Of a stretch of DNA of 64,000 bases, positions 16,775 through 23,295 are shown one piece after another. The notes beneath the pieces were generated by a model. The model was not told where the DNA came from. It saw only the letters and a program-made list of their open reading frames with translations, and searched no databases. The stretch's first letter is position 1, and each line of letters opens with the position of its first letter. This DNA comes from Actinocrinis sp035946395 (GTDB lineage Bacteria; Actinomycetota; Actinomycetes; Streptomycetales; Catenulisporaceae), in assembly GCF_035946395.1 (NCBI RefSeq), contig NZ_DASYZI010000320.1, forward strand, positions 12,397 through 76,396, read 5' to 3'. The translations under genes and the position numbers were made by a program.

Positions 16775-18076
16775 ATGAAGATCAGGGCCGGCGTCACGCG
16801 GATGGCCGGCGGCCTGCGGCAGCAGGCGGGCGAGGTGCTGCGCCCGACCCGGCCGCTGCCCGCGCCGACGCTGAGGATGTGGTACTTCGACGCGGCGCTC
16901 GCCTTCGTGCTGGCCGCGATCGCCGTGCGCTCCGTCGAACTCCAGCAGCAGCGCGGCATGGTCGCGTTCCCGTCGCCCGACGGCGGGATGGTCGTCTACC
17001 CCGCCATGTCGTCCGGCGCGTCGATCTCGTCACTCGTGCTCGCGATGCTGGCCTCGGCGACGCTGGTACTGCGCCGCAGGTACCCGTTGCTCGTGTTCTG
17101 GATCGTGCTCGTGTCGACGCTGAGGCTCGACAACGCGCCGACGGTCCTGTTCTTCACCGTCATCATCGCTGCGTACACGGCGGCGGCGTACAGCCCGTAC
17201 CGGACGGCCGCGATCGGCAGCCTGATGCTGGCCGCGGTGATCGTGGCGAGCACGCTACGGTCGACCCTCCCGCAGATCCCGAATGCGCTCGGGCCGTTCC
17301 TCATCCTGCTGCCGATCGCCTGGGTGGCGAGCACGATGCGCAGCTGGAAGCAGCAGGCAGCCGACAGCCTGGCCCGGCTGCGCGCGGTGGAGGCGGGCCA
17401 GGAGCGGGCGACGCGCGAGGCGGTGGAACTGGAGCGCGCACGGATCGCGCGGGAGCTGCACGACGTGGTCACGCACAACGTCAGCGTGATGGTGGTGCAG
17501 GCCGGAGCGGCGCGTAAGGTCATGGACGCCGAACCGGAGCAGGCCACGCAGGCACTGCTGGCGGTGGAGGCCAGCGGACGCACCGCGATGGCCGAGCTGC
17601 GCCAGGTGATGGGCCTGCTGACCAGCGCGGCGAGTGGGGCCGACGGCGCGGACTGCGGGCTCGACGGGGAGGCGAAGCTCACACCGCAGCCCGATCTCGA
17701 CCAGCTTGAGGCCCTGGTCGGCCGGGTGCGCGGGACCGGCGTGCCGGTCACCCTCACGTTCACCGGCACGCCGCAGCCGCTGCCGCCTGGAGTCGGGTTG
17801 GCCGCCTATCGGGTGGTGCAGGAGGCGCTGACGAACACGGTCAAGCACGCGGTCGGCGCGTCGGCACAGGTCACCGTCGACTATGAGGCGCAGCGGCTGC
17901 GGCTGGAGATCGCCGATACCGGGGGCGTGCCCCGTGAGCCGGCCGCGGCCGGAAACCGCAGGGGCCTGATCGGGCTGCGGGAGCGGCTGGCCGTGTACGG
18001 CGGGAGTCTCGAAGCGGCGCGGCGGCCGACCGGCGGATTCCGGGTCACCGCGGTCATCCCGCTGGAGGCCCAGTGA
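16775..18076 (+). CDS. NarL-type sensor histidine kinase (HisKA_3)
   Basis: This 433-residue kinase has about five N-terminal membrane segments (about residues 36-190, e.g. AALAFVLAAIAV and FLILLPIAWVAS) with no large extracellular loop. A coiled linker follows, then the HisKA_3 dimerisation domain with phospho-acceptor His229 in RARIARELHDVVTHN. An HATPase_c domain with ALTNTVKHA (N-box) and NRRGLIGLRERL (G-box) completes it. Intramembrane-type sensing suggests it detects envelope stress. It overlaps the response-regulator gene by 4 bp (GTGA) and is divergent from an FtsX-type exporter that it probably controls. GAGG precedes the ATG. Confidence 0.92.
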   Translation: MKIRAGVTRMAGGLRQQAGEVLRPTRPLPAPTLRMWYFDAALAFVLAAIAVRSVELQQQRGMVAFPSPDGGMVVYPAMSSGASISSLVLAMLASATLVLRRRYPLLVFWIVLVSTLRLDNAPTVLFFTVIIAAYTAAAYSPYRTAAIGSLMLAAVIVASTLRSTLPQIPNALGPFLILLPIAWVASTMRSWKQQAADSLARLRAVEAGQERATREAVELERARIARELHDVVTHNVSVMVVQAGAARKVMDAEPEQATQALLAVEASGRTAMAELRQVMGLLTSAASGADGADCGLDGEAKLTPQPDLDQLEALVGRVRGTGVPVTLTFTGTPQPLPPGVGLAAYRVVQEALTNTVKHAVGASAQVTVDYEAQRLRLEIADTGGVPREPAAAGNRRGLIGLRERLAVYGGSLEAARRPTGGFRVTAVIPLEAQ

Positions 18077-18915
18077 CCGCGAGCGGATCAGCGGCCGAGA
18101 GAGACGCGGCGCTCCAACGAGACGCGGTGCTCCAGCGAAACACGGGGGTCCGGCGAAACACGGCGTCCGATGCTCCATTGCGAGTCGTGATCGCCGATGA
18201 CCAGGCGCTGGTGCGCACCGGCTTCCGGATGATCCTCGCGGCCGACGGGATCGAAGTCTGCGCCGAGGTGGCGAACGGTCTTGAGGCGGTCGAGGCGACC
18301 CGGCGCACCCGTCCCGACGTGGTGCTGATGGACATCCGGATGCCCGGATTGGACGGCCTTGAGGCGACCCGGCGGATCATCGGCAGTTCCGGGCCGCGCA
18401 ACCGAGAGACAGGCGGCCGAGAGGCAGGCGACCGGGAGACGGACCACCGGCCACGTGTCATCATCCTGACGACGTTCGACCTCGACCGGTACGTGTACGA
18501 AGCGCTCAACGCCGGAGCGAGCGGTTTCCTGCTCAAGGACGTGACACCGGAGCACCTGGTCAGCGCGGTGCACCTGGTGCGATCCGGAGACGCGCTGCTG
18601 GCGCCGTCGATCACCCGGCGGCTGGTCGAGCGTTTCGCGCGGCCCGACGCGCAGACGCGGGCGCACACGCCGCACCGCGACCTCGCCGCACTCACCCCGC
18701 GCGAGCTGGAGGTGCTGCAACAGCTCGGCAGGGGCCTGAGCAACGCGGAGCTCGCGGCGCGCTTCCAGTTGAGCGAGGCGACGGTGAAGACGCACGTGGC
18801 GCGGATCCTCGCCAAGCTCCAGCTGCGCGACCGGGCGCAGGCGGTGGTCGTGGCGTACGAAAGCGGCCTGGTCCGTCCCGGCGACGAGGATCAGGTGCCG
18901 GAACGGACCAGGTAG
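18073..18915 (+). CDS. LuxR/NarL-family response regulator with repeat-expanded segments
   Basis: This 280-residue protein has a receiver domain (LRVVIADDQALVRTGF, phospho-acceptor Asp87 in VVLMDIRMPG, conserved Lys in GFLLKDV) and a C-terminal LuxR HTH (LTPRELEVLQQLGRGLSNAELAARFQLSEATVKTHVARIL). It is the partner of the kinase at 16775-18076. It is longer than usual (about 215-225). An N-terminal extension is made of six-residue repeats (DAALQR, DAVLQR, NTGVRR), and a charged insert of five-residue repeats (RETGG, REAGD, RETDH) lies between receiver helix 3 and strand 4. Both come from small in-frame DNA repeats. Confidence 0.92.
   Translation: MTASGSAAERDAALQRDAVLQRNTGVRRNTASDAPLRVVIADDQALVRTGFRMILAADGIEVCAEVANGLEAVEATRRTRPDVVLMDIRMPGLDGLEATRRIIGSSGPRNRETGGREAGDRETDHRPRVIILTTFDLDRYVYEALNAGASGFLLKDVTPEHLVSAVHLVRSGDALLAPSITRRLVERFARPDAQTRAHTPHRDLAALTPRELEVLQQLGRGLSNAELAARFQLSEATVKTHVARILAKLQLRDRAQAVVVAYESGLVRPGDEDQVPERTR
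18103..18174 (+). repeat. 18-bp tandem repeat, about 4 units, in frame in the response-regulator gene
   Basis: Units 18103-18120, 18121-18138, 18139-18156 and the more diverged 18157-18174. The first two differ at only two positions. Each unit adds six residues to the N-terminus of the regulator, ahead of the receiver domain. Confidence 0.7.
18403..18447 (+). repeat. 15-bp tandem repeat, 3 units, in frame inside the receiver domain
   Basis: Units 18403-18417, 18418-18432 and 18433-18447 (first: CGAGAGACAGGCGGC). They encode RETGG/REAGD/RETDH, a charged loop between receiver helix 3 and strand 4 that most family members lack. Confidence 0.65.
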
Positions 18916-18931
18916 TCGGACCGAGCGGGAA

Positions 18932-19471
18932 TCAGGCGCGGCTCGGGACGGATTCGCGGCGCGCGGGGCGGGCGACCGCGACCAGTGCCGCGGCGGCTAG
19001 GACCATCACGGCGACGCCGTATTCGCGCCCCGCTGGGAGCAGACCGCCGTGCACGATGAGGAAGCCGCCGATCACGGCCGGCAGGCCCAGGGCGAGGTAG
19101 GACGCGACGTAGACCGTCGAGAGCAGTCCGGAGCGCTCGTGCGGCGCGGCCAACGGGACGACCGTGCGGACCGTGCCCTGGAACCCGGAGCCGAAGCCCG
19201 CGCCCGCGACGACCGCGCCGGCGAAGAACACCAGGCTGGACTTTGCCTCCATGCCGAGCAGCGTGACGCCGACGCCGACGAACAGCGAGGCGGTGCCGAG
19301 CAGCATCACGGTGCGCGGCCGGGCGTTTCGCAGCAGCAGCACGGCCAGCGCGCCGCTGCCGGCGAGGACGAACAGCGACAGCCCGCCGAGGACCGGCGAG
19401 CGCGATCCCGTGACCACGCCGACCACCGCCGGGCCGACCGAGGCGTAGAACCCGCGGCGCCCGGGAGTGCG
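18932..19471 (-). pseudogene. C-terminal half of an MFS transporter (N-terminal half missing)
   Basis: The frame encodes about 179 residues with five or six hydrophobic segments that match TM7-TM12 of an MFS drug/sugar exporter: RRGFYASVGPAVVGVVTG, VLGGLSLFVLAGSGALAVLLLRN, TVMLLGTASLFVGVGVTLLG, LVFFAGAVVAGAGFGSGFQGTVRTV, ASYLALGLPAVIGGFL and a last helix. A TAG at 19472-19474 ends the open frame directly upstream. The roughly 200-residue N-terminal half is not present in any frame nearby. A start at 19426 could give a 164-residue product, but a functional half-transporter is unlikely. It is probably a deletion remnant. Confidence 0.7.
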
Positions 19472-19528
19472 CTAAAGATCTTGGCTGACCAGTGCGATGG
19501 CCATCCGCACACAGAGGACAAGGCGCCG

Positions 19529-19557
19529 GGGCGCCCTCAGGAGGCCTGCGGGCGCCC
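19529..19557 (-). terminator. Hairpin, probable terminator of the CYTH-CHAD gene
   Basis: Arms GGGCGCCC (19529-19536 and 19550-19557) pair perfectly, with an inner CAGG/CCTG stem and 3-nt loop. It lies about 100 nt past the CYTH-CHAD stop at 19660 on the minus strand. Confidence 0.5.
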
Positions 19558-19579
19558 GGTACCACAGCCAGCCGGCTGC

Positions 19580-19610
19580 GTTCGATCAACCGCTGTGTTC
19601 GATCAACCGC
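19580..19610. repeat. 14-bp direct repeat resembling the insert in the GNAT gene at 27773
   Basis: GTTCGATCAACCGC occurs at 19580-19593 and again at 19597-19610. Read on the minus strand it is TTGATCGAACACAGCGG followed by a second TTGATC, close to the 27773-27797 sequence TTGATCGGCACAGTG followed by TTGATC. The two may be copies of one short element. Confidence 0.45.
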
Positions 19611-19659
19611 GTGGGGCCAACCGCACCCGGCCAGGACCTTCAGCGCCCGCCCAAACGCG

Positions 19660-21186
19660 CTAACGCATCCAGGCGGTGTGTCGGGCGTTGTCCGCCTGCT
19701 TCCAGGCCTTGCGAGCTTGTTCACGCGACTCGTCCGCACGCTCGGCTTCACGGCCGTACAAGAGGCCGTACGTGAAGGCGTTCTCGCGGGAGGAGTTCGC
19801 TTGGAAAGCGAGCTGACGGACGGCCTGACGCGCGATCACCGTGTCCTGATGGTCGCCTAACGTCGTCTGGACGTTCTTTAGCGCCTTCACCGTGCGCCGC
19901 GCCTCCTTCCCCACCGCAGGAGCCACAGTCTCGACGGCGTAACGCGCCCGCTTGGCGGCCTTGCGCGCCTCGTGCAACGCGATGTCCTGCGGCTCACCTT
20001 CCGGGGCAGCGTGCGCGTCGTCCATACGGCGGCGCGTGCGCCGGAAGACGCGCTGGACCAGCGGCGGTAGGACAGCGGCGGCCTTCCGCCCGGCGGCCAG
20101 GGTCAGCGCGGCAGGGGTCGTCAGCCGGTCGAGGCTGTCCAGCAGCGCCAGGTAGCGGTCCGAGCCGAGCGCTTCGAGCAGCAGTTCGCGGGCCTCGGCC
20201 TGGCGTGGCGCGAAGTGGCCGTCGATACGGCGGCGTACCGGTTCCACGGCCAGCTCGGCCGGCAGCGAGTCGAGGCCGGCCGTCAGGTGCTCCCGCAGGA
20301 CCTCGTCGTCGCGAGCCCGGCCCAGCACTTCGCCAAGCCACCGCAGCTCGCCGATCAGCGGCTCGGTCTCCTCTTGGCGCAGCAGCCCGCGGAAGGTCTG
20401 CAATGCGCTGCGCAGCCGGCGGGCGCAGACCCGCATCTGGTGGACCGAGTCCGGCAGGTCGCGGCGCACCATCGGATCCCAGGAGAGCAGCGCCTCCACC
20501 TGGCCGCGCAGATAGGCGAGCAGCACCTCCCCCGCCGACGACGAGCCGGTCGGCTCCCGCTCGACGGCCGTGGCGGGGAGCCGGTCGGAAAGCACGGCCT
20601 CCAGTTTGGATGCGTGCCGCGAGCGGCGCAGGCCACTGCGACGCAGCCGCCGGTCGGCCGCCTTCAGCAGTCGCAGCCCGCCGTCGCCGCCGCCGTCGGC
20701 GAGTTCCACCTCGACCTCGTTCCAGCTGACCCGCACTGCGGGCTCACCGATCATGGTCTGCGCGACCACCTGGTCGACGACCACCTCGGCCAGCGCCACG
20801 CCGCCCCGGTCGCGCAGCCTGCTGCTCTGCCGGGTCGTGGTGATCCGCGCGACAGGCCGCACCGGACGCCCGCGCAGCCGCGCGGTCAACAGCGTGGTGA
20901 ACTCGCCCGGTATCTGCTCATCAGGCGGCAGCCGCAGCTCCGCGCGACTGCCGGAGCCTTCCGGCAGCTTCACGTGCCAACCCGCGTCGTCGCCACCGAG
21001 CCGCCGGCGCATGGTGATGCCGACCCGCGCCAGGTCGAGGGCGTCGGTGTCGTAGTACGTCGCCTCCAGGATCTGCTCGTCGGGCTCCGACTGGGTGTCG
21101 ACCTGCGGCAGGCCGGTCAGATCGGGCAGCGGCGCCCCAGGGGCCGCATCGTACTTCCATTCGATCTCGCGGATTTCGGTGGCCAT
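19660..21186 (-). CDS. CYTH-CHAD domain protein (polyphosphate/triphosphate-binding)
   Basis: This 508-residue protein joins a CYTH triphosphate-tunnel domain and a CHAD domain. CYTH (about residues 1-205) begins with EIREIEWKY, the ExExK signature, and has the alternating charged strands of the tunnel (TMRRRLGG, WHVKLPEG, ELRLPPDE). CHAD (about 225-508) shows the conserved basic and histidine helices VHQMRVCARRLRSALQTFRG, RDDEVLREHL, LHEARKAAKRARYAVE and LGDHQDTVIAR. CHAD domains bind inorganic polyphosphate, and CYTH domains cleave triphosphate compounds, so a role in polyphosphate metabolism is likely. The start is set at MATEIREIEWKY; the ribosome site is weak. Confidence 0.88.
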   Translation of the reverse strand: MATEIREIEWKYDAAPGAPLPDLTGLPQVDTQSEPDEQILEATYYDTDALDLARVGITMRRRLGGDDAGWHVKLPEGSGSRAELRLPPDEQIPGEFTTLLTARLRGRPVRPVARITTTRQSSRLRDRGGVALAEVVVDQVVAQTMIGEPAVRVSWNEVEVELADGGGDGGLRLLKAADRRLRRSGLRRSRHASKLEAVLSDRLPATAVEREPTGSSSAGEVLLAYLRGQVEALLSWDPMVRRDLPDSVHQMRVCARRLRSALQTFRGLLRQEETEPLIGELRWLGEVLGRARDDEVLREHLTAGLDSLPAELAVEPVRRRIDGHFAPRQAEARELLLEALGSDRYLALLDSLDRLTTPAALTLAAGRKAAAVLPPLVQRVFRRTRRRMDDAHAAPEGEPQDIALHEARKAAKRARYAVETVAPAVGKEARRTVKALKNVQTTLGDHQDTVIARQAVRQLAFQANSSRENAFTYGLLYGREAERADESREQARKAWKQADNARHTAWMR

Positions 21187-21286
21187 GAATACTGGCCTAC
21201 CCGCCTGTGCGTGCCCCATCCGCAGAAACTCACGTACGGCGCAGCGCAGTGCACCCGCGGGGCGCAACGCGCCGGGCCCAGCCCGG

Positions 21287-21311
21287 ATCAGCCCGCCTCG
21301 GCGCGGCTGAT
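21287..21311 (-). terminator. Hairpin, probable terminator of the methyltransferase gene
   Basis: ATCAGCC (21287-21293) and GGCTGAT (21305-21311) pair perfectly, with an inner GCC/GGC stem. It begins 5 nt after the stop of the DUF574 methyltransferase gene on the minus strand. Confidence 0.65.
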
Positions 21312-21315
21312 ACGG

Positions 21316-22104
21316 TCAGGGGATGCGGGCGAGCCCGCCGTAGTGCGGCAGCCGCAGCTTCACCGGCGTGTCACCGGACTCCGGATGCCACCCGGTGACG
21401 ACCACCACGCCGGGCTCGACCAGTTCGAGGCCGTCGAACCAGGAGGTGATCCGCTCCCGGCTGCGGGAGGTGATCGGACTGGTGGAGGAGTTGTAGACCT
21501 TGTAGACCGAGTCGGTCTCGGTGTCGTCGAAGTCCTCCACGCTGCCGTGCGAGATCGTCAGGTAGCTGCCGGAGGGCAGCGCCGCGCGGTACCGGGCCAC
21601 CAGCCGGTCCGGGTCGTCGTCCTCCGGGATGTACGGCAGCACCGAGGCCATGATCAGGCCGAGCGGCCGGTTCAGGTCCAGCAGCGCCTCGACCTGCCGC
21701 GCGCTGAGCACCGCGTCGGCGTGCCTGATGTCGGCGTGCACAATGTCGGCGCCGGGGTTGTCGGCGAGCAGCGCTTCGCTGGCGTGCACGGCGACCGGCT
21801 CGGCGTCCACGTACACGACGTGCGCACCCGGGTTCGCGGCTTGCGCGATCTCGTGCACGTTGCCTGCGGTGGGCACCCCGGAACCCAGGTCGAGGAACTG
21901 ATCGACGCCCTGCGCGACCATGTACCGTACGGCGCGGCGCAGGAAGTCGCGGTTGGCCCGCGCCGAGGCCCGCACACCGGGGAACGCCGCCTCGGCCGCC
22001 TCGGCGGCCTCGCGGTCGGCCTCGAAGTTGTGGAAGCCGCCCAGGAAGTAGTCGTACATCCGGGCCGGGTTCGGGCGCTGCGGGTCGAGCTCATGCGCGT
22101 GCAG
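21316..22104 (-). CDS. DUF574-family SAM-dependent methyltransferase, probable CTG start
   Basis: A 262-residue Rossmann methyltransferase of the actinobacterial DUF574 (Methyltransf_19) family, whose members are many per genome and mostly of unknown substrate. Hallmarks are NPARMYDYFLGGFHNFEADREAAE, SAM motif QFLDLGSGVPTAGNVHEIA, VVYVDAEPVAVH, ADIRHADAVL and SWFDGLELVEPGVV. The conserved N-terminus begins before the first ATG (22059). The only codon with a good ribosome site (GGAGG, 7 nt) that includes it is CTG at 22104; the next in-frame conventional start is far upstream in unrelated sequence. An unusual leader with a tiny ORF and two hairpins precedes it. Confidence 0.85.
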   Translation of the reverse strand: MHAHELDPQRPNPARMYDYFLGGFHNFEADREAAEAAEAAFPGVRASARANRDFLRRAVRYMVAQGVDQFLDLGSGVPTAGNVHEIAQAANPGAHVVYVDAEPVAVHASEALLADNPGADIVHADIRHADAVLSARQVEALLDLNRPLGLIMASVLPYIPEDDDPDRLVARYRAALPSGSYLTISHGSVEDFDDTETDSVYKVYNSSTSPITSRSRERITSWFDGLELVEPGVVVVTGWHPESGDTPVKLRLPHYGGLARIP

Positions 22105-22220
22105 GGCGTTGCCTCCTCGACAACAAGGACTGTATGCGGGACCACAGTACCCGCTGTTCGTACCATGAGGCACACCCCCTGGACGCAGACGGCCCGCAGA
22201 CTGCTTCCCTGCCGGAGCTC

Positions 22221-22253
22221 CCGGGCTCGGCGTCGCGACGACGACGAGCCCGG
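22221..22253 (-). terminator. Strong two-storey hairpin in the methyltransferase leader (attenuator candidate)
   Basis: CCGGGCTCG (22221-22229) pairs with 22245-22253, and an inner CGTCG/CGACG stem closes on a 3-nt loop. It lies upstream of the methyltransferase coding start on the same transcript, so as a terminator it would act inside the leader. Confidence 0.5.
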
Positions 22254-22344
22254 AGTCTGCTCCGGCCGGGCACCGGGGACGATGCCGGTGAGCCTGCGGG
22301 CCGGGTGACTGCTTGAATTCGCCCGCCGCCCGAATCCTGTCGGG

Positions 22345-22371
22345 GGAGACCGGCCACCGGCCGGAGGCTCC
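22345..22371 (-). other. First leader hairpin, downstream of the tiny ORF
   Basis: CCGGCC (22350-22355) pairs with GGCCGG (22359-22364) around a 3-nt loop, flanked by GGAG/CTCC. On the minus strand it starts 17 nt after the stop of the 12-codon ORF, within reach of a ribosome stalled there. Confidence 0.45.
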
Positions 22372-22387
22372 GTCGCGGGCCGGGCGG

Positions 22388-22426
22388 CTAGCGGACAGCC
22401 ACCTCACGCGTCCTGGCGTTACTCAA
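22388..22426 (-). CDS. Putative 12-residue leader peptide (MSNARTREVAVR)
   Basis: A TTG at 22426 on the minus strand is preceded by GAAAGGAGGTGATCC (22431-22445), complementary to the full 3' end of 16S rRNA and far stronger than other ribosome sites here. The frame AGT-AAC-GCC-AGG-ACG and on runs to TAG at 22388. The spacing from GGAGG to TTG is about 10 nt, slightly long. Two hairpins follow before the methyltransferase gene, so it may be a leader peptide. Three of twelve codons are Arg. Evidence is positional only. Confidence 0.35.
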   Translation of the reverse strand: MSNARTREVAVR

Positions 22427-22541
22427 CTCAGGATCACCTCCTTTCGGTGTGGCGATCACGCTATGACGGGCCACGTGATCGCGCAATGGAATTACGCCAC
22501 GCACGGTGGCGCGGCGGTGATCGGTAGGTACTGTGTTCGTC

Positions 22542-23279
22542 ATGACCACGGCGCTCGACGTTCAGATCCTGCGGGTCTTCACCGATCCGGACGGCGGCCA
22601 CGGCAACGCGCTCGGCGTCGTGTTCGACGCCGCCGGCCTGCCGACCGGGCTCGGGGTGCGGCTGACCGCGCAGCTCGGGTTCAGCGAGACGGTGTTCGTG
22701 GACGACGAGGAGCGGGCCGCGTTCCGGATCTTCACGCCCACGGCCGAGGTGAAACTGGCCGGGCACCCGACGGTCGGCACCGCGTGGGTGCTCGGCCAGC
22801 GGGCCGGGAAGGTGCCCGAGGCGGTGCGGCCGCGCCTGGCCTCACCCGTGGCCGCGTGGTCGGCGGACGGCCTGGCCTGGATCCGCGGCGCGATCGCGGA
22901 GGCGCAGCCGTGGGAGTTCGTGCAGCTGCACGAGCCCGCGCAGATCGACGCGCTGGCCGTGACGCCGGACCCGGACGCCGCGCAGTCGGATCCGCTGGCG
23001 CAGCGGGGCCGTCACGAGTTCTGGGCGTGGATCGACGAGGCGGCCGGGATCGTCCGTGCCCGCACGTTCTGCCGGGACTTCGGCATCCCCGAGGACGAGG
23101 CGACCGGCTCGGGGGCGATCCACCTCACGGGCCGGCTCGGCAGGCCGCTGACGATCCGGCAGGGACGCGGCTCGGTCATCCACACCCGGCCCGCCGCGGC
23201 GGCGGGATGGGTCGAGGTCGGCGGCGCCGTCGTCGATGACGGCTTCCGCACGGTGACCGTCGAGGGCGGCGGCTATTGA
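22542..23279 (+). CDS. PhzF-family isomerase/epimerase
   Basis: A 245-residue protein of the PhzF/diaminopimelate-epimerase-like fold, made of two similar alpha/beta halves. Family motifs are LRVFTDPDGGHGNALGVVFD, LGFSETVFVDD with the catalytic glutamate (about residue 47), RIFTPTAEVKLAGHPTVGTAW and the second-half RTFCRDFGIPEDEATGSGAIHL. The family isomerises small acids and amino-acid-derived rings; PhzF itself makes the phenazine precursor, but no phenazine genes are near. It is slightly short for the family (about 260-300). ATG 22542 is chosen with TACTGT 7 nt upstream (leaderless); a GTG at 22533 is possible. Confidence 0.85.
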   Translation: MTTALDVQILRVFTDPDGGHGNALGVVFDAAGLPTGLGVRLTAQLGFSETVFVDDEERAAFRIFTPTAEVKLAGHPTVGTAWVLGQRAGKVPEAVRPRLASPVAAWSADGLAWIRGAIAEAQPWEFVQLHEPAQIDALAVTPDPDAAQSDPLAQRGRHEFWAWIDEAAGIVRARTFCRDFGIPEDEATGSGAIHLTGRLGRPLTIRQGRGSVIHTRPAAAAGWVEVGGAVVDDGFRTVTVEGGGY

Positions 23280-23295
23280 GGGACGGTGATCGCCG

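Larger units (their letters stand above)
22105..22541. promoter_or_regulatory. Divergent intergenic region with attenuator-like leader on the minus strand
   Basis: This 437-bp interval lies between the DUF574 methyltransferase (minus) and PhzF (plus) genes. Read toward the methyltransferase it holds, in order: a perfect Shine-Dalgarno (22431-22445), a 12-codon ORF (22388-22426), a first hairpin (22345-22371) and a second strong hairpin (22221-22253). A further 116 nt lead to the coding start. On the plus strand TACTGT at 22529-22534 is a candidate leaderless -10 box for PhzF. Confidence 0.5.

Noticed and set aside
20215..22308. 697-codon open frame on the plus strand
   Set aside because: It is antisense to both the CYTH-CHAD and DUF574 genes and has no ribosome site or motif.
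22431..22445. Fifteen bases identical (plus strand) to the 3' end of 16S rRNA, as if an rRNA gene remnant
   Set aside because: The bases before it do not continue into 16S sequence. Read on the minus strand it is simply a perfect Shine-Dalgarno in front of a short ORF, which explains it better.
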